DNA from: Pelagicoccus sp. SDUM812005
GTDB taxonomy: Bacteria; Verrucomicrobiota; Verrucomicrobiia; Opitutales; Opitutaceae
Length of the DNA stretch: 45,845 nt
Direction: 5' to 3'
Assembly: GCF_031127875.1 (NCBI RefSeq)
Contig: NZ_JARXIA010000032.1
Span: 1 to 45,845, forward strand
Below the pieces are notes generated by a model, which was not told where the DNA came from, ran no database searches, and saw only the letters and a program-made list of their open reading frames with translations. Within the stretch, counting starts at the first letter, position 1. Each line of letters opens with the position of its first letter. Positions 31,931-40,604 of the stretch are shown here, in pieces. Made by a program: the position numbers and the translations under genes.

Positions 31931-34900
31931 TTGTATTCCCGAGTGCCTGTGTTTTCGAAACTCAAAAGTCGGTGGTTGGGAGCCTCCATTGCCTTAGCCC
32001 TGCTCTTAGTAGCGTTCGTGGTTGCCGCCCTGGTTCCCAGCGACTACGTAGAGCGGCTGTGCGCTGCCGACTATATGCCGCACGGTCACTGTTACTTTTG
32101 GGAGGCGGATATCCTATGGCTGCATGTGGTATCGGATTCCTTGGTAGCGCTGAGCTACTTTACGATCCCGCTTTGCCTGGTCCTGATCGTTCGGCGGCGC
32201 AAGAACTTGAAGTTCAAGGGGGTCTTTTGGCTCTTCAGCCTGTTCATCCTCTTCTGCGGGCTTACGCACGTATTCGAAATCTACAGCGTTTGGCATGGGG
32301 CCTACCGTTTGACCGGTACGGTGAAACTGGCGACGGCCATCGTTTCGGTGGCCACCGCGATCTATCTGGTTCGGGCCATGCCTATGCTGACGAAACTGCC
32401 CTTGCAGCACGAATACCAGGAGGTTGAGCTAAAGCTGCGGGATCGTGACAGCTTGTTCCAGGCGATCCTGAGCGGCGGTTTGGAAGCCTTTGTCACCGTT
32501 AAGCCAATACAGTTCAAAAAGGGCGGGGCGACCCGGTTTCTGGTGGACGCCTTCAACGATATGGCCATTCGGGAGATAGGGATGCCGGCGGAGGCTCTCA
32601 CTGGAAAGGATATCGAACACGCGCTTCCCTTCGCCAGAGATATTGGGCTCTCGGACCTGCTGCATGAATGTTTAAGCAGTGGAGCCGCCCACCATTCCGA
32701 GTTCGAGCTGGCAAAAGGGAGCGAGGATCCGCGCTGGATCAGCGTCAAGATCGTTCCAGCCGCTTCGCGCTTGGCGATTTTCTTTATGGATGTTTCCCAG
32801 GCTCGTCTGACGGAAAGGCGCTTTCAGCAAACGTTGGAGAAGCGCGTCGAAGCGGCCCTGAAGGAGCGGGACATAAATGCGGCTCGGGCCGAAGCTGCAA
32901 TGGCGGCTGCCGCCCACGGAATCCTCGTCGTCGACGAGGGTGGAACCATCGTCCAGTGCAACAAGCAGTTGTTGCAGTTTTTTGGGTACAAGGAGGAAGA
33001 ACTCATCGGAAAGCCGGTCGACATGCTGGTGCCAATCGGCGCACGGGAGCGGCATTCCAAGCATGTCGAGGAGTTTCGCGAAGAGCTAACGCGTCGTCCG
33101 ATGGGGCAAGCGATCGAGAACCTGTCGGGCCGCCGCAAGGACGGGTCAACCTTTCCGGTGGAGATCGGGCTCAACCCCTTCGAGACTCCGGAAGGCCGCT
33201 TCATCTCCGCGTCAGTGGTCGACATCAGCGAGCGCCTGGAGGCCCGCGCGGCGCTTCGCGAAAGCGAATTGCTCCTTCAGCAAGCGACCAGCGGAGGAAA
33301 CGTAGGGATTTGGCACTGGTACGATATCCATGAGGACAAGCTCTATTGGAACCCGAAGATGTATGAGCTTCTTGGGTACAGTCCGGACGAGATGGAAGCC
33401 ACCTATGAAAACTTCAAGACCCTGCTGCACCCGGAAGACTTAAAGCCAACCTTGGAGGCCTTGAAAAGTTGCTTTGGCGACAAGTCCCATTTCGAGCACG
33501 ACCATCGCCTCCTGACCAAAAACAATGGGTACCGCTGGTTCTTTTCCGCCGGCCAATTGGTCGAGGATGGGCAAACGGGCAATGCTAAGCTCGTCGGTTC
33601 GATCATCGACATCCAGAAGCGCAAGGATCACGAAAAGGAGGTCGAAAAGGTGAACGAAATCTTGGCTGCCAAGAACCGGGAAATGGAGCAGATGACCTAT
33701 GCGGTGTCCCATGACCTCAAGGCGCCCTTGGTTTCGATCCTAGGTTTGGTGAACCTGCTCCAAGTCGGTGGCTACGAACTGGACGAGGATGCGGCGGGGT
33801 TACTGGCTAGGGTCGAGAAGGCGGGTCGCCAGATGCAAAACCTGATCCACGACATGCTGGAAATCACCAAGGTCGGCAACGTCGAGGGAAAGCATGAAGC
33901 GGTGGATACGCTCGAAATCCTCAACGAACTGAAGGATTTGTTCGAGAACGACTTCAAACGGCGCGGCTGCGAGCTTCGCATCGACCCGAGCATCCCTTCG
34001 ATTTGGACCAAGCCGGTCTTGCTCAGGCAAGCGGCCCAAAACTTGATCTCCAACGCCCTGAAGTACGGTTGCACAGCTGAAGCTCCCACGATCGACATCT
34101 TCGCGAGAGAATCCGAGGGCGGCCTGGACCTTGTCTTCGAGGATAACGGAAAGGGTATCCCTGCCGCCAACAAGGAAGATGTATTCAAATTATTCCGACG
34201 TCTCGACAGGGACGAGGAGGGCAGCGGTCTGGGCTTGGCGATCGTGGCCAAGATTATGAACATGCTCCGAGGGGCGGCCTTTTTGGAGGAGCACGATGGA
34301 CCGGGGGCTCGCTTCGTGCTCCGGTTTCCTTTGCCCAAAGCGAACGCAGCTCCAAGCGAAGCCAGCGCCTCCAAAGAGGGGCCACGCCTCGTATTCTCGG
34401 ACAAGACGCTGCCGCCAGCAGTGGAGGCCCCGAGCGGTGGCCTGACCGAACATTTCAGGAAGTTCGTCTACGCGACCGCCCACGACTTCAACGCTCCTCT
34501 CATCACGATCAAGGGGCACCTCGACTTCCTGCTCACCCATGGAGCGGATGACCTGCAGAGCGACTACCGCAAGCTCGTCGAGCAAAGCAAGAACGCCGCA
34601 AACCGCATGACGGAATACCTCGAGGCCCTTGTCAGCTACGGCGAAGCCATTTTGGACGACTCCAAGCATCGTCCCGTCAAGCTGGAGCTGCAAGCTCTCG
34701 TCGAATCGATTGCCGACAAGTGGCGAGACTCGAAGGAGCATGGGCATGTATCCATCGTCCTAGGAAAGCTTCCGGAAATCGACTGCATCAACCCTGATCT
34801 GGCGCGAACCCTGTTCGAGAACCTGCTGGACAACGCGGTCCGCTTCGCCAGCGAAGGCGAAGCCCCGGAGGTCGAGCTAAGCGTTACGGAAACCGATACG

Positions 34901-35125
34901 CACTGGGCTTTCAGCATCCAAGACAATGGCCCCGGCCTGGCCTCTTCGGAAGCGAAGGCGAACCTCGCCCCCTTCGGTCGCCTTGGGCTTCAGGAGGTAG
35001 ATAAAACGGGTATCGGTTTAGCGACTTGCAAAATGATCGTGGAGCTCCATCGAGGAACGATATGGTTAGACCCGGATTACCAAAAGGGAGCGCGAATCCT
35101 CTTTACGCTGCGCAAGAGTCGATAG
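31931..35125 (+). CDS. Ethylene-receptor-like sensor with two histidine kinase cores
   Basis: A 1064-residue membrane sensor. One N-terminal helix (about 16-35) precedes three helices (63-88, 97-120, 129-150) that match the ethylene-binding domain. D69, Y76, I79, P80, I106, C109 and H113 correspond to plant ETR1 D25, Y32, I35, P36, I62, C65 and H69 at a constant offset of 44. C109/H113 lie in FCGLTHVF and would bind copper. Three PAS-like domains follow (about 172-290, 318-436, 445-565). Kinase core one: H594 (AVSHDLKAPL), NLISNALKYG, EDNGKGI, GSGLGLAIV. Kinase core two: H851 (ATAHDFNAPL), NLLDNAVRFA, QDNGPGL, GIGLATCK. The start is uncertain: TTG 31931 is used, with GTG at 31943 and 31949 as alternatives; all keep the sensor. 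A CheY-like gene follows 7 bases later. Ligand binding is inferred from residues only. Confidence 0.88.
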   Translation: MYSRVPVFSKLKSRWLGASIALALLLVAFVVAALVPSDYVERLCAADYMPHGHCYFWEADILWLHVVSDSLVALSYFTIPLCLVLIVRRRKNLKFKGVFWLFSLFILFCGLTHVFEIYSVWHGAYRLTGTVKLATAIVSVATAIYLVRAMPMLTKLPLQHEYQEVELKLRDRDSLFQAILSGGLEAFVTVKPIQFKKGGATRFLVDAFNDMAIREIGMPAEALTGKDIEHALPFARDIGLSDLLHECLSSGAAHHSEFELAKGSEDPRWISVKIVPAASRLAIFFMDVSQARLTERRFQQTLEKRVEAALKERDINAARAEAAMAAAAHGILVVDEGGTIVQCNKQLLQFFGYKEEELIGKPVDMLVPIGARERHSKHVEEFREELTRRPMGQAIENLSGRRKDGSTFPVEIGLNPFETPEGRFISASVVDISERLEARAALRESELLLQQATSGGNVGIWHWYDIHEDKLYWNPKMYELLGYSPDEMEATYENFKTLLHPEDLKPTLEALKSCFGDKSHFEHDHRLLTKNNGYRWFFSAGQLVEDGQTGNAKLVGSIIDIQKRKDHEKEVEKVNEILAAKNREMEQMTYAVSHDLKAPLVSILGLVNLLQVGGYELDEDAAGLLARVEKAGRQMQNLIHDMLEITKVGNVEGKHEAVDTLEILNELKDLFENDFKRRGCELRIDPSIPSIWTKPVLLRQAAQNLISNALKYGCTAEAPTIDIFARESEGGLDLVFEDNGKGIPAANKEDVFKLFRRLDRDEEGSGLGLAIVAKIMNMLRGAAFLEEHDGPGARFVLRFPLPKANAAPSEASASKEGPRLVFSDKTLPPAVEAPSGGLTEHFRKFVYATAHDFNAPLITIKGHLDFLLTHGADDLQSDYRKLVEQSKNAANRMTEYLEALVSYGEAILDDSKHRPVKLELQALVESIADKWRDSKEHGHVSIVLGKLPEIDCINPDLARTLFENLLDNAVRFASEGEAPEVELSVTETDTHWAFSIQDNGPGLASSEAKANLAPFGRLGLQEVDKTGIGLATCKMIVELHRGTIWLDPDYQKGARILFTLRKSR

Positions 35126-35132
35126 TTGAAGC

Positions 35133-35528
35133 ATGAATACAAATGCAATTAAGTCGGTCGTGCTCGTGGACGACAATCCGGACGACCTGTTTATCAACAG
35201 CCTGGTAGTGCAAAGGTCGAAACTGGAGAAGGAGCCAGTGCAGTTCAGCAACCCCGTTTCGGCGCTAAGCTACCTCGCAAAAACGCCCCTGGATGGAGCG
35301 CGTATCGTATTTTTGGATATCAATATGCCCTACCTGGATGGCTTCGCCTTTCTCGAGCGCTACGAGCAAACCTGCGCCCAGCAGAACGCGGGAGACTTGA
35401 TCGTTATGCTAACGACTTCCATGCACAGCGAAGACCGGCAGCGCGCCGAGTCCAACAAGTTGGTACGGCGCTACCTGCGAAAGCCGCTCACGGTGCAGGA
35501 CCTTGAAGACCTGGTAGAATCGCTCTAG
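35133..35528 (+). CDS. CheY-like single-domain response regulator
   Basis: A 131-residue stand-alone receiver. Acidic D13-D14 (VLVDDNPDD), phospho-acceptor D62 (FLDINMPYLDG), T94/T95 (MLTTSM) and K117 (YLRKPL) are all present. There is no output domain. It belongs to the Rcp1-like receiver group that often follows phytochrome-type kinases. It starts 7 bases after the ethylene-receptor-like kinase, so it is its likely phosphorylation partner. It ends one base before the convergent speA stop, with no room for a terminator. Confidence 0.92.
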   Translation: MNTNAIKSVVLVDDNPDDLFINSLVVQRSKLEKEPVQFSNPVSALSYLAKTPLDGARIVFLDINMPYLDGFAFLERYEQTCAQQNAGDLIVMLTTSMHSEDRQRAESNKLVRRYLRKPLTVQDLEDLVESL

Positions 35529-35529
35529 C

Positions 35530-37494
35530 TCATTCGGCGGACTTCTTGGCAGGAGCCCGTCGCTTCTTCTTTTGGCCGATGTTCAGGTAGGTCTTGGTCT
35601 GTAGCTGCTGTTCGTAAAGCTCCATGAATCGAACGCCGTCGCGAGGACGCACGATGTCTTCCTTGGTAGCCTTGTCGATTTGCCGCTTCAGGTTCTGGCA
35701 GAGGCCTTCCGCCGAATACTGTACGCCTTCGAGCACGTCCTTCATGCGATAGCCCTTGATGGTATCTTCGATGTAGAAGCCGTCGTCCTCGTCTTCGTCG
35801 AGGAAGACGTGCACTTCGTTCACCCGGCCAAAGAGGTTATGGTTGTCGCCCATGATGTCCTGGTAGGCGCCCACCAGGAAGAAACCGAGGAAGTAGGAGT
35901 CCCCCTTCTTGAGCGGGTGCAGCGGCAGGTACTGCTTCTCGTCTTCCAGGTCGATGAACTTGGATACCTTTCCGTCGCTGTCGCAGGTGATGTCCACAAG
36001 GATGGCGTTCACGCTGGGCCTTTCGTTGAGGCGAGCGATGGGAGCGATGGGAAAGAGCTGGTCCAAGGCCCAGTGGTCCAGCAGCGACTGGAATACGGAG
36101 AAGTTGCAGACGTACTGGTCGGAGAGCAGTTCGGAGAGGCCGATCAGCTCCTCCGGCTGGTATCCACGAGCCTTATACACCTTTTGCTCCAGGCGATTGC
36201 AGATCTGCCAGAAGAGGGATTCGGCTTGGGCGCGGCCGACGAGGTCGAGGTAGCCATGGGAAAAGAGGGAATCCGCTTCCTCCTTCTTTTGCAGGGCGTC
36301 GTGGTAGATTTCGAGGGCGCCGTACTTGGTGCGGCCGTTGAGCATCTCGTGCAGGTCGGCTACGACCTGGTCCTTGATCTCGTCCTTGCGCACCTTGAGC
36401 AAGGACTCGCGCTTGGAGATGCGTCCGAAAACTTCCGTGATGAGGATACTGTGAGGAGCCACGATGGCTCGGCCGCTCTCGGTGGTGAGGTCGGGGCAGG
36501 GCACCTTCATCTTGGTGCAGATCTGCTTGACGTTATAGACCACGTCGCGGGCGTATTCCTCGAGGGTGTAGTTGGTGGAGCTCTCGTAGTTGGAGCGGGA
36601 ACCGTCGTAGTCGATGCCCAGTCCGCCGCCCACGTCGAGGCTCCCCATGGGGAAGCCCATCTTCTTGAGCTGGCAGTAGTAGCGGGTCGCTTCCACTACG
36701 GCGTTCTTGAGAGTGATGATGTTCGGCACCTGGGAGCCGATGTGGAAGTGGAGCAGTCGCAGGCTTTGCTTGAGCTCCGCCTTCTCCAGCATGCGGGCCG
36801 CTTCCAGCATTTCCATGGAGGTGAGGCCGAACTTGGCGTTATCGCCCGTGGAGGTGGCCCATTTGCCTTCGCCGCGGGTGCCGAGCTTGGCTCGCAGGCC
36901 GACGAGCGGATCGACCTTGAGCTCCTTGGAGACCTTTACGATCAGTTCCACTTCGCTCAGTTGCTCGGCCACGATGATGATCTCCTTGCCGATCTTGCGG
37001 TAGTTCAAGGCGAGGCGGATGTAGTCCTCGTCCTTGTAGCCGTTGCAGATCAGGAGCCCGTTGGAGTCCTGGTGCATGGCCATGGCGATCAGAAGCTCCG
37101 GCTTGCTGCCGGCTTCCAAGCCGTAGCCATGGGGCTCGCCCGCGTCGCGGATTTCTTCGATCACTTCGCGGAGCTGGTTCACCTTGATCGGGAAGACGCC
37201 CCGGTAGCGGCCCGAGTAGTTCTCTTCGGCGATGGAGTCGGCGAAGGCCTTGTTCAGGCGTTGCACGCGGTTTCGCAGCAAGTCCTGGAAGCGGATCACC
37301 ATGGGGGCCTTGATGCCCTTGCTGGCGGCCTCCTTGATGACGTCGTCGATACGCACGGCACGCTCGTCAGCTTCTGGGTGGGCGCACACGAAACCTTCCT
37401 TGTCGACGGAAAAGTAGGGCGTGCCCCAACGGTTGAAACCATAGAGACGCTCTGCTTCAGAGGTCGTCCATCGCGATTTTGGGCTGGTGCTCAA
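35530..37494 (-). CDS. speA: Biosynthetic arginine decarboxylase
   Basis: A 654-residue PLP enzyme that converts arginine to agmatine, the first step of the agmatine route to putrescine and polyamines. The fold is the alanine-racemase-type barrel. K104 in RGVFPIKVNQ is the PLP lysine by alignment to E. coli SpeA. Other marks are LDVGGGLGIDYDGS and TESGRAIVAPHS. Length and motifs match the SpeA family well. The C-terminal tail is Lys/Arg-rich (GQKKKRRAPAKK). It is transcribed away from yajC with 107 bases between. Confidence 0.95.
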   Translation of the reverse strand: MSTSPKSRWTTSEAERLYGFNRWGTPYFSVDKEGFVCAHPEADERAVRIDDVIKEAASKGIKAPMVIRFQDLLRNRVQRLNKAFADSIAEENYSGRYRGVFPIKVNQLREVIEEIRDAGEPHGYGLEAGSKPELLIAMAMHQDSNGLLICNGYKDEDYIRLALNYRKIGKEIIIVAEQLSEVELIVKVSKELKVDPLVGLRAKLGTRGEGKWATSTGDNAKFGLTSMEMLEAARMLEKAELKQSLRLLHFHIGSQVPNIITLKNAVVEATRYYCQLKKMGFPMGSLDVGGGLGIDYDGSRSNYESSTNYTLEEYARDVVYNVKQICTKMKVPCPDLTTESGRAIVAPHSILITEVFGRISKRESLLKVRKDEIKDQVVADLHEMLNGRTKYGALEIYHDALQKKEEADSLFSHGYLDLVGRAQAESLFWQICNRLEQKVYKARGYQPEELIGLSELLSDQYVCNFSVFQSLLDHWALDQLFPIAPIARLNERPSVNAILVDITCDSDGKVSKFIDLEDEKQYLPLHPLKKGDSYFLGFFLVGAYQDIMGDNHNLFGRVNEVHVFLDEDEDDGFYIEDTIKGYRMKDVLEGVQYSAEGLCQNLKRQIDKATKEDIVRPRDGVRFMELYEQQLQTKTYLNIGQKKKRRAPAKKSAE

Positions 37495-37601
37495 GGGTGT
37501 TCTAGCGTTCAGGTTATGGCTTGCATTTTGAAAAGCCGCTAGCTTGAGTACGCGCCTTTCAATTTCAAGAACCCTTTAGTGTTAAAATTCCCGCATCTGT
37601 A
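37495..37601. promoter_or_regulatory. Divergent region speA / yajC
   Basis: This 107-base gap lies between speA (minus) and yajC (plus). It should hold both promoters. I see no clear regulatory motif. Confidence 0.3.
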
Positions 37602-37910
37602 ATGGATATTTCTTCAATCGTACTGGCCCAAGAAGCCGCTCCACAAGGGGGCATCATGAGCTTCCTTCCTTTCATCGTCATCTTCGCTGCGATGTATTTC
37701 CTCATCATCGCTCCGCAGCGCAAAAAGCAGAAGCAGCACCAGCAGATGATCACCGAGCTCAAGAGCGGCGCGGAAGTCGTGACCAGCGGCGGAATCTACG
37801 GCACCATCACCAACGTGAAGGACGACCGTTTCGTGCTCAAGATCGCCGAGAACACGAAGATCGAAATCTCGAAGGCCTCCGTCGCTTCGGTTATCACGCC
37901 AGCGGAATAG
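37602..37910 (+). CDS. yajC: Preprotein translocase accessory subunit YajC
   Basis: A 102-residue inner-membrane protein with one N-terminal transmembrane helix (MSFLPFIVIFAAMYFLIIAP, about 23-42). The conserved APQRKKQKQHQ and EVVTSGGIYGTITNV segments are typical of YajC. It joins SecDF in the holo-translocon. Order and spacing (102 bases to secDF) match the usual yajC-secD-secF arrangement. Confidence 0.95.
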   Translation: MDISSIVLAQEAAPQGGIMSFLPFIVIFAAMYFLIIAPQRKKQKQHQQMITELKSGAEVVTSGGIYGTITNVKDDRFVLKIAENTKIEISKASVASVITPAE

Positions 37911-37947
37911 AGCTTTAGATTTTAGCCAAAATAGTTTCAAAACAAGA

Positions 37948-37969
37948 GCCACGCCCCGACCGGCGTGGC
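37948..37969 (+). terminator. Hairpin between yajC and secDF
   Basis: An 8-base perfect stem (GCCACGCC 37948-37955, GGCGTGGC 37962-37969) with loop CCGACC is followed by an AT-rich run, ATCTCTATTATTATTA. It looks like a leaky terminator or attenuator on the plus strand. Because secDF follows in the same direction, partial read-through is likely. Confidence 0.55.
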
Positions 37970-38012
37970 ATCTCTATTATTATTAGACAGTCTATAACCC
38001 TAAAGTAACCCG

Positions 38013-40601
38013 ATGTCCGGAAAGTATTTTTGGAAGCTGGCACTCACCGCGATCATTGTCGCGTTTTGCCTATCGTACCTAGTCCCCATGTCCGACCAGG
38101 ACTTTGCCGAGCACGTGACCGAGCGTTCCGGCGACCCTGAGTTCGCCGCTCTGGTGGAGCGCGCCAAGACCCTCTCCGAGGAGAGCCAAGGCAGCACCCG
38201 TCCCCTCAGCGTCTACATGGCCCTCAAGTCCATCGCCAACGAGGAGCGGATCGACATCAGCCAGTACTTCAAGGGGCTCGAGCTCGAGTCGAACCTGCGC
38301 AACATCGAGAAGCGCAACAACATCTTGCTTCCCGAGCTGCTCGAGGACTCCAAGGCCAACTTGAAGAAGGGCCTCGACATCCAAGGCGGCATTTCCGTGA
38401 CCTTCGAGGTCGATCCCGTCGCCCTGGCCGAGGTTCCTGCCTCCCAGCGCAACGAGAAGCTCACCGACGCGATCAACATCATCGAGCGACGCGTCAACAG
38501 CTACGGCGTGAGCGAGCCGATCGTACGTCCCGTAGGCGACAACCGCATCGAAGTTCAGATCGCTGGCGTCAACACCAAGGACAATCCTGACATCATCGAA
38601 ACGATCCAAGCTCCTGCTAAGCTGGAGTTCCGCGAGGTCCATCCGTCGGCCAATCCTCTGACCGACCCGACTCCGACTGGCTACGTCGAGATGCAGGAAG
38701 TCGACGACAACGGGGAGCGAGAGATCGTGCGCCGCTACTACGTGAAGCGCCTGCCCGCCCTTTCCGGCAAGTACGTCAAGGACGCCTTTCCCCGCACCAA
38801 TCAAGTGGGCGGCCTGGAAGTCATTCTGCAGTTCGACGACGAGGGAGCGAAGCTCTTCGCGGACGTAACCGAAAGGCTGGGAGCCATCACCCAGCGCGGC
38901 GAGCAGACCCGTTCCGGCGAGGTCGGCTTGCTAGCCATCGTGCTGGACGGCCACTTGCAATCCGCCCCGCGCGTCAGCGAACGCATCGCCGGCGGCAGCG
39001 CTCAGATCACGGGCAACTACACCCAGCGCGAGGCCGTCAACCTGGCCAATACTTTGAACAACCCGCTGGAGCTTCCGCTCGAAGTGGTTGAGATGTACGA
39101 AGTCGGTCCCTCCATGGCGAAGGACTCCATCGATTCCGGCGTCAAGGCTTCCATCATCGGTATCACAGCCGTATCGGCCTTCATGATCGCCTACTTCATG
39201 ATCGGCGGCGTCATCGCCCTCGTTTCCGTCGTATTCAACGTGATCATCGTGCTCGGCGTCCTGGCCAGCTTCGGCGCCACGCTTACGCTTCCCGGTATCG
39301 CCGGTATCGTGCTCACGGTCGGCATGGCGGTCGACGCGAATATCCTGATTTTCGAGCGTATCCGCGAGGAACTGCGAGCCGGCAAGTCGCTCAAGTCCGC
39401 CGTGGAAGGCGGCTTCGACAAGGTGTTCTCCACCATCTTCGACGCGAACGTCACGACCTTGCTCGTTTCCTTCGTCATGTACGGCCTGGGAACCGGCCCC
39501 GTCAAGGGCTTCGGTCTAACTCTCGCCATCGGTGTGATCACCACCATGTTCTGCGCCCTGATCATCAGCCGCGTGCTGCTGGAACTCCTTTTCACCACCG
39601 GCGCCGTCAAGTCCTTCAAGACGCTATCGGTTTTCGACGCCTCCAACATCGACTTCATGAAGTTCCGCAAGCCTGCCTTCATCGCCTCCTGGTGCTTGGT
39701 GGCGGTCGGCTGCGTGGTGCTCGCCATGAAGTGGGACGGCATTTGGGGCATCGACTTCACGGGGGGCGACGAAGTGATCCTATCCTTCAACGAACGACTC
39801 GACGAAGGGCAAATCCGCGACGCGCTCGCGGCTGCGGAGATCGGCGAAGTCAATCCGCTCTACCAAGCCCAGCTGGGCGGCGGCGAGGAACTGTTGCGTA
39901 TCCAAACGGGCTTTGAAATGGGAGAGCCAGCCGTAGACGCCTTGGTCAAGGCGTATCCGCAAGCTGGCTACCAGATGCTCGGCAAGAACGAGATCGGTCC
40001 CTCCGTGGGCGCCGAGATCCAGAAGAACGCCTTGCTCTCCATCGCGTTGGCCCTAGGACTCATTTTGCTCTACATCGCCTTCCGCTTCGAGATCGGCTAC
40101 GGTATCGGCGCCGTGGTGGCGACCATCCACGATATCCTTCTCACCGTTGGCGTATTCGTGCTCGTTCCCGGACACCAGTTTACGGCTCCCATGGTGGCAG
40201 CGATCCTCCTGATTGTCGGTTACTCCTTGAACGATACCATCGTCGTCTTCGACCGTATCCGCGAGGAACTTACGCTGCGACCGACCAGCAAGCTTCGCGA
40301 AGTGATCAACATCGCAATGAACGCCGTCATCACGCGTTCCTTGCTCACCAGTATCACGACTTTGCTCGCATCGGTCTCGCTCATGGTATTCGGCAAGGGC
40401 GTCATCAACGACATCGCCTTCACCTTCACCATCGGTATCATCACCGGTACCTTCTCATCGATCTTCATCGCGAGTCCGGTGTTCTACTTCTACCACAAGG
40501 GCGACCGCCGCAGCGTCGAATCCAGCCACGACATCGTGCCTGAGTACGATTGGCAAGTTAGCACCAAGGTGGCCTCCAGCGGTACGTCTAAAGAAGACTA
40601 A
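38013..40601 (+). CDS. secDF: SecD-SecF fusion, protein translocase subunit
   Basis: An 862-residue inner-membrane protein that uses the proton gradient to pull secreted proteins across the membrane after SecA. One helix (about 5-25) and the large periplasmic P1 domain (about 100-370, with LKKGLDIQGGISVTFEVD) precede the SecD membrane block, which has GMAVDANILIFERIREELRAG. The SecF half starts near residue 550 and has GIDFTGGDEV and GYSLNDTIVVFDRIREEL. Twelve transmembrane helices are expected in total. SecD and SecF are separate genes in many bacteria; the single chain is known in Bacteroidota, Firmicutes and PVC bacteria. recJ follows 3 bases later. Confidence 0.95.
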   Translation: MSGKYFWKLALTAIIVAFCLSYLVPMSDQDFAEHVTERSGDPEFAALVERAKTLSEESQGSTRPLSVYMALKSIANEERIDISQYFKGLELESNLRNIEKRNNILLPELLEDSKANLKKGLDIQGGISVTFEVDPVALAEVPASQRNEKLTDAINIIERRVNSYGVSEPIVRPVGDNRIEVQIAGVNTKDNPDIIETIQAPAKLEFREVHPSANPLTDPTPTGYVEMQEVDDNGEREIVRRYYVKRLPALSGKYVKDAFPRTNQVGGLEVILQFDDEGAKLFADVTERLGAITQRGEQTRSGEVGLLAIVLDGHLQSAPRVSERIAGGSAQITGNYTQREAVNLANTLNNPLELPLEVVEMYEVGPSMAKDSIDSGVKASIIGITAVSAFMIAYFMIGGVIALVSVVFNVIIVLGVLASFGATLTLPGIAGIVLTVGMAVDANILIFERIREELRAGKSLKSAVEGGFDKVFSTIFDANVTTLLVSFVMYGLGTGPVKGFGLTLAIGVITTMFCALIISRVLLELLFTTGAVKSFKTLSVFDASNIDFMKFRKPAFIASWCLVAVGCVVLAMKWDGIWGIDFTGGDEVILSFNERLDEGQIRDALAAAEIGEVNPLYQAQLGGGEELLRIQTGFEMGEPAVDALVKAYPQAGYQMLGKNEIGPSVGAEIQKNALLSIALALGLILLYIAFRFEIGYGIGAVVATIHDILLTVGVFVLVPGHQFTAPMVAAILLIVGYSLNDTIVVFDRIREELTLRPTSKLREVINIAMNAVITRSLLTSITTLLASVSLMVFGKGVINDIAFTFTIGIITGTFSSIFIASPVFYFYHKGDRRSVESSHDIVPEYDWQVSTKVASSGTSKED

Positions 40602-40604
40602 CCC

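Noticed and set aside
35680-37542. Very long open frame (620 codons) opposite speA
   Set aside because: It mirrors a clear arginine decarboxylase on the other strand and its translation is low-complexity Val/Ala/Asp/Gly. It is a product of GC-rich codon use.
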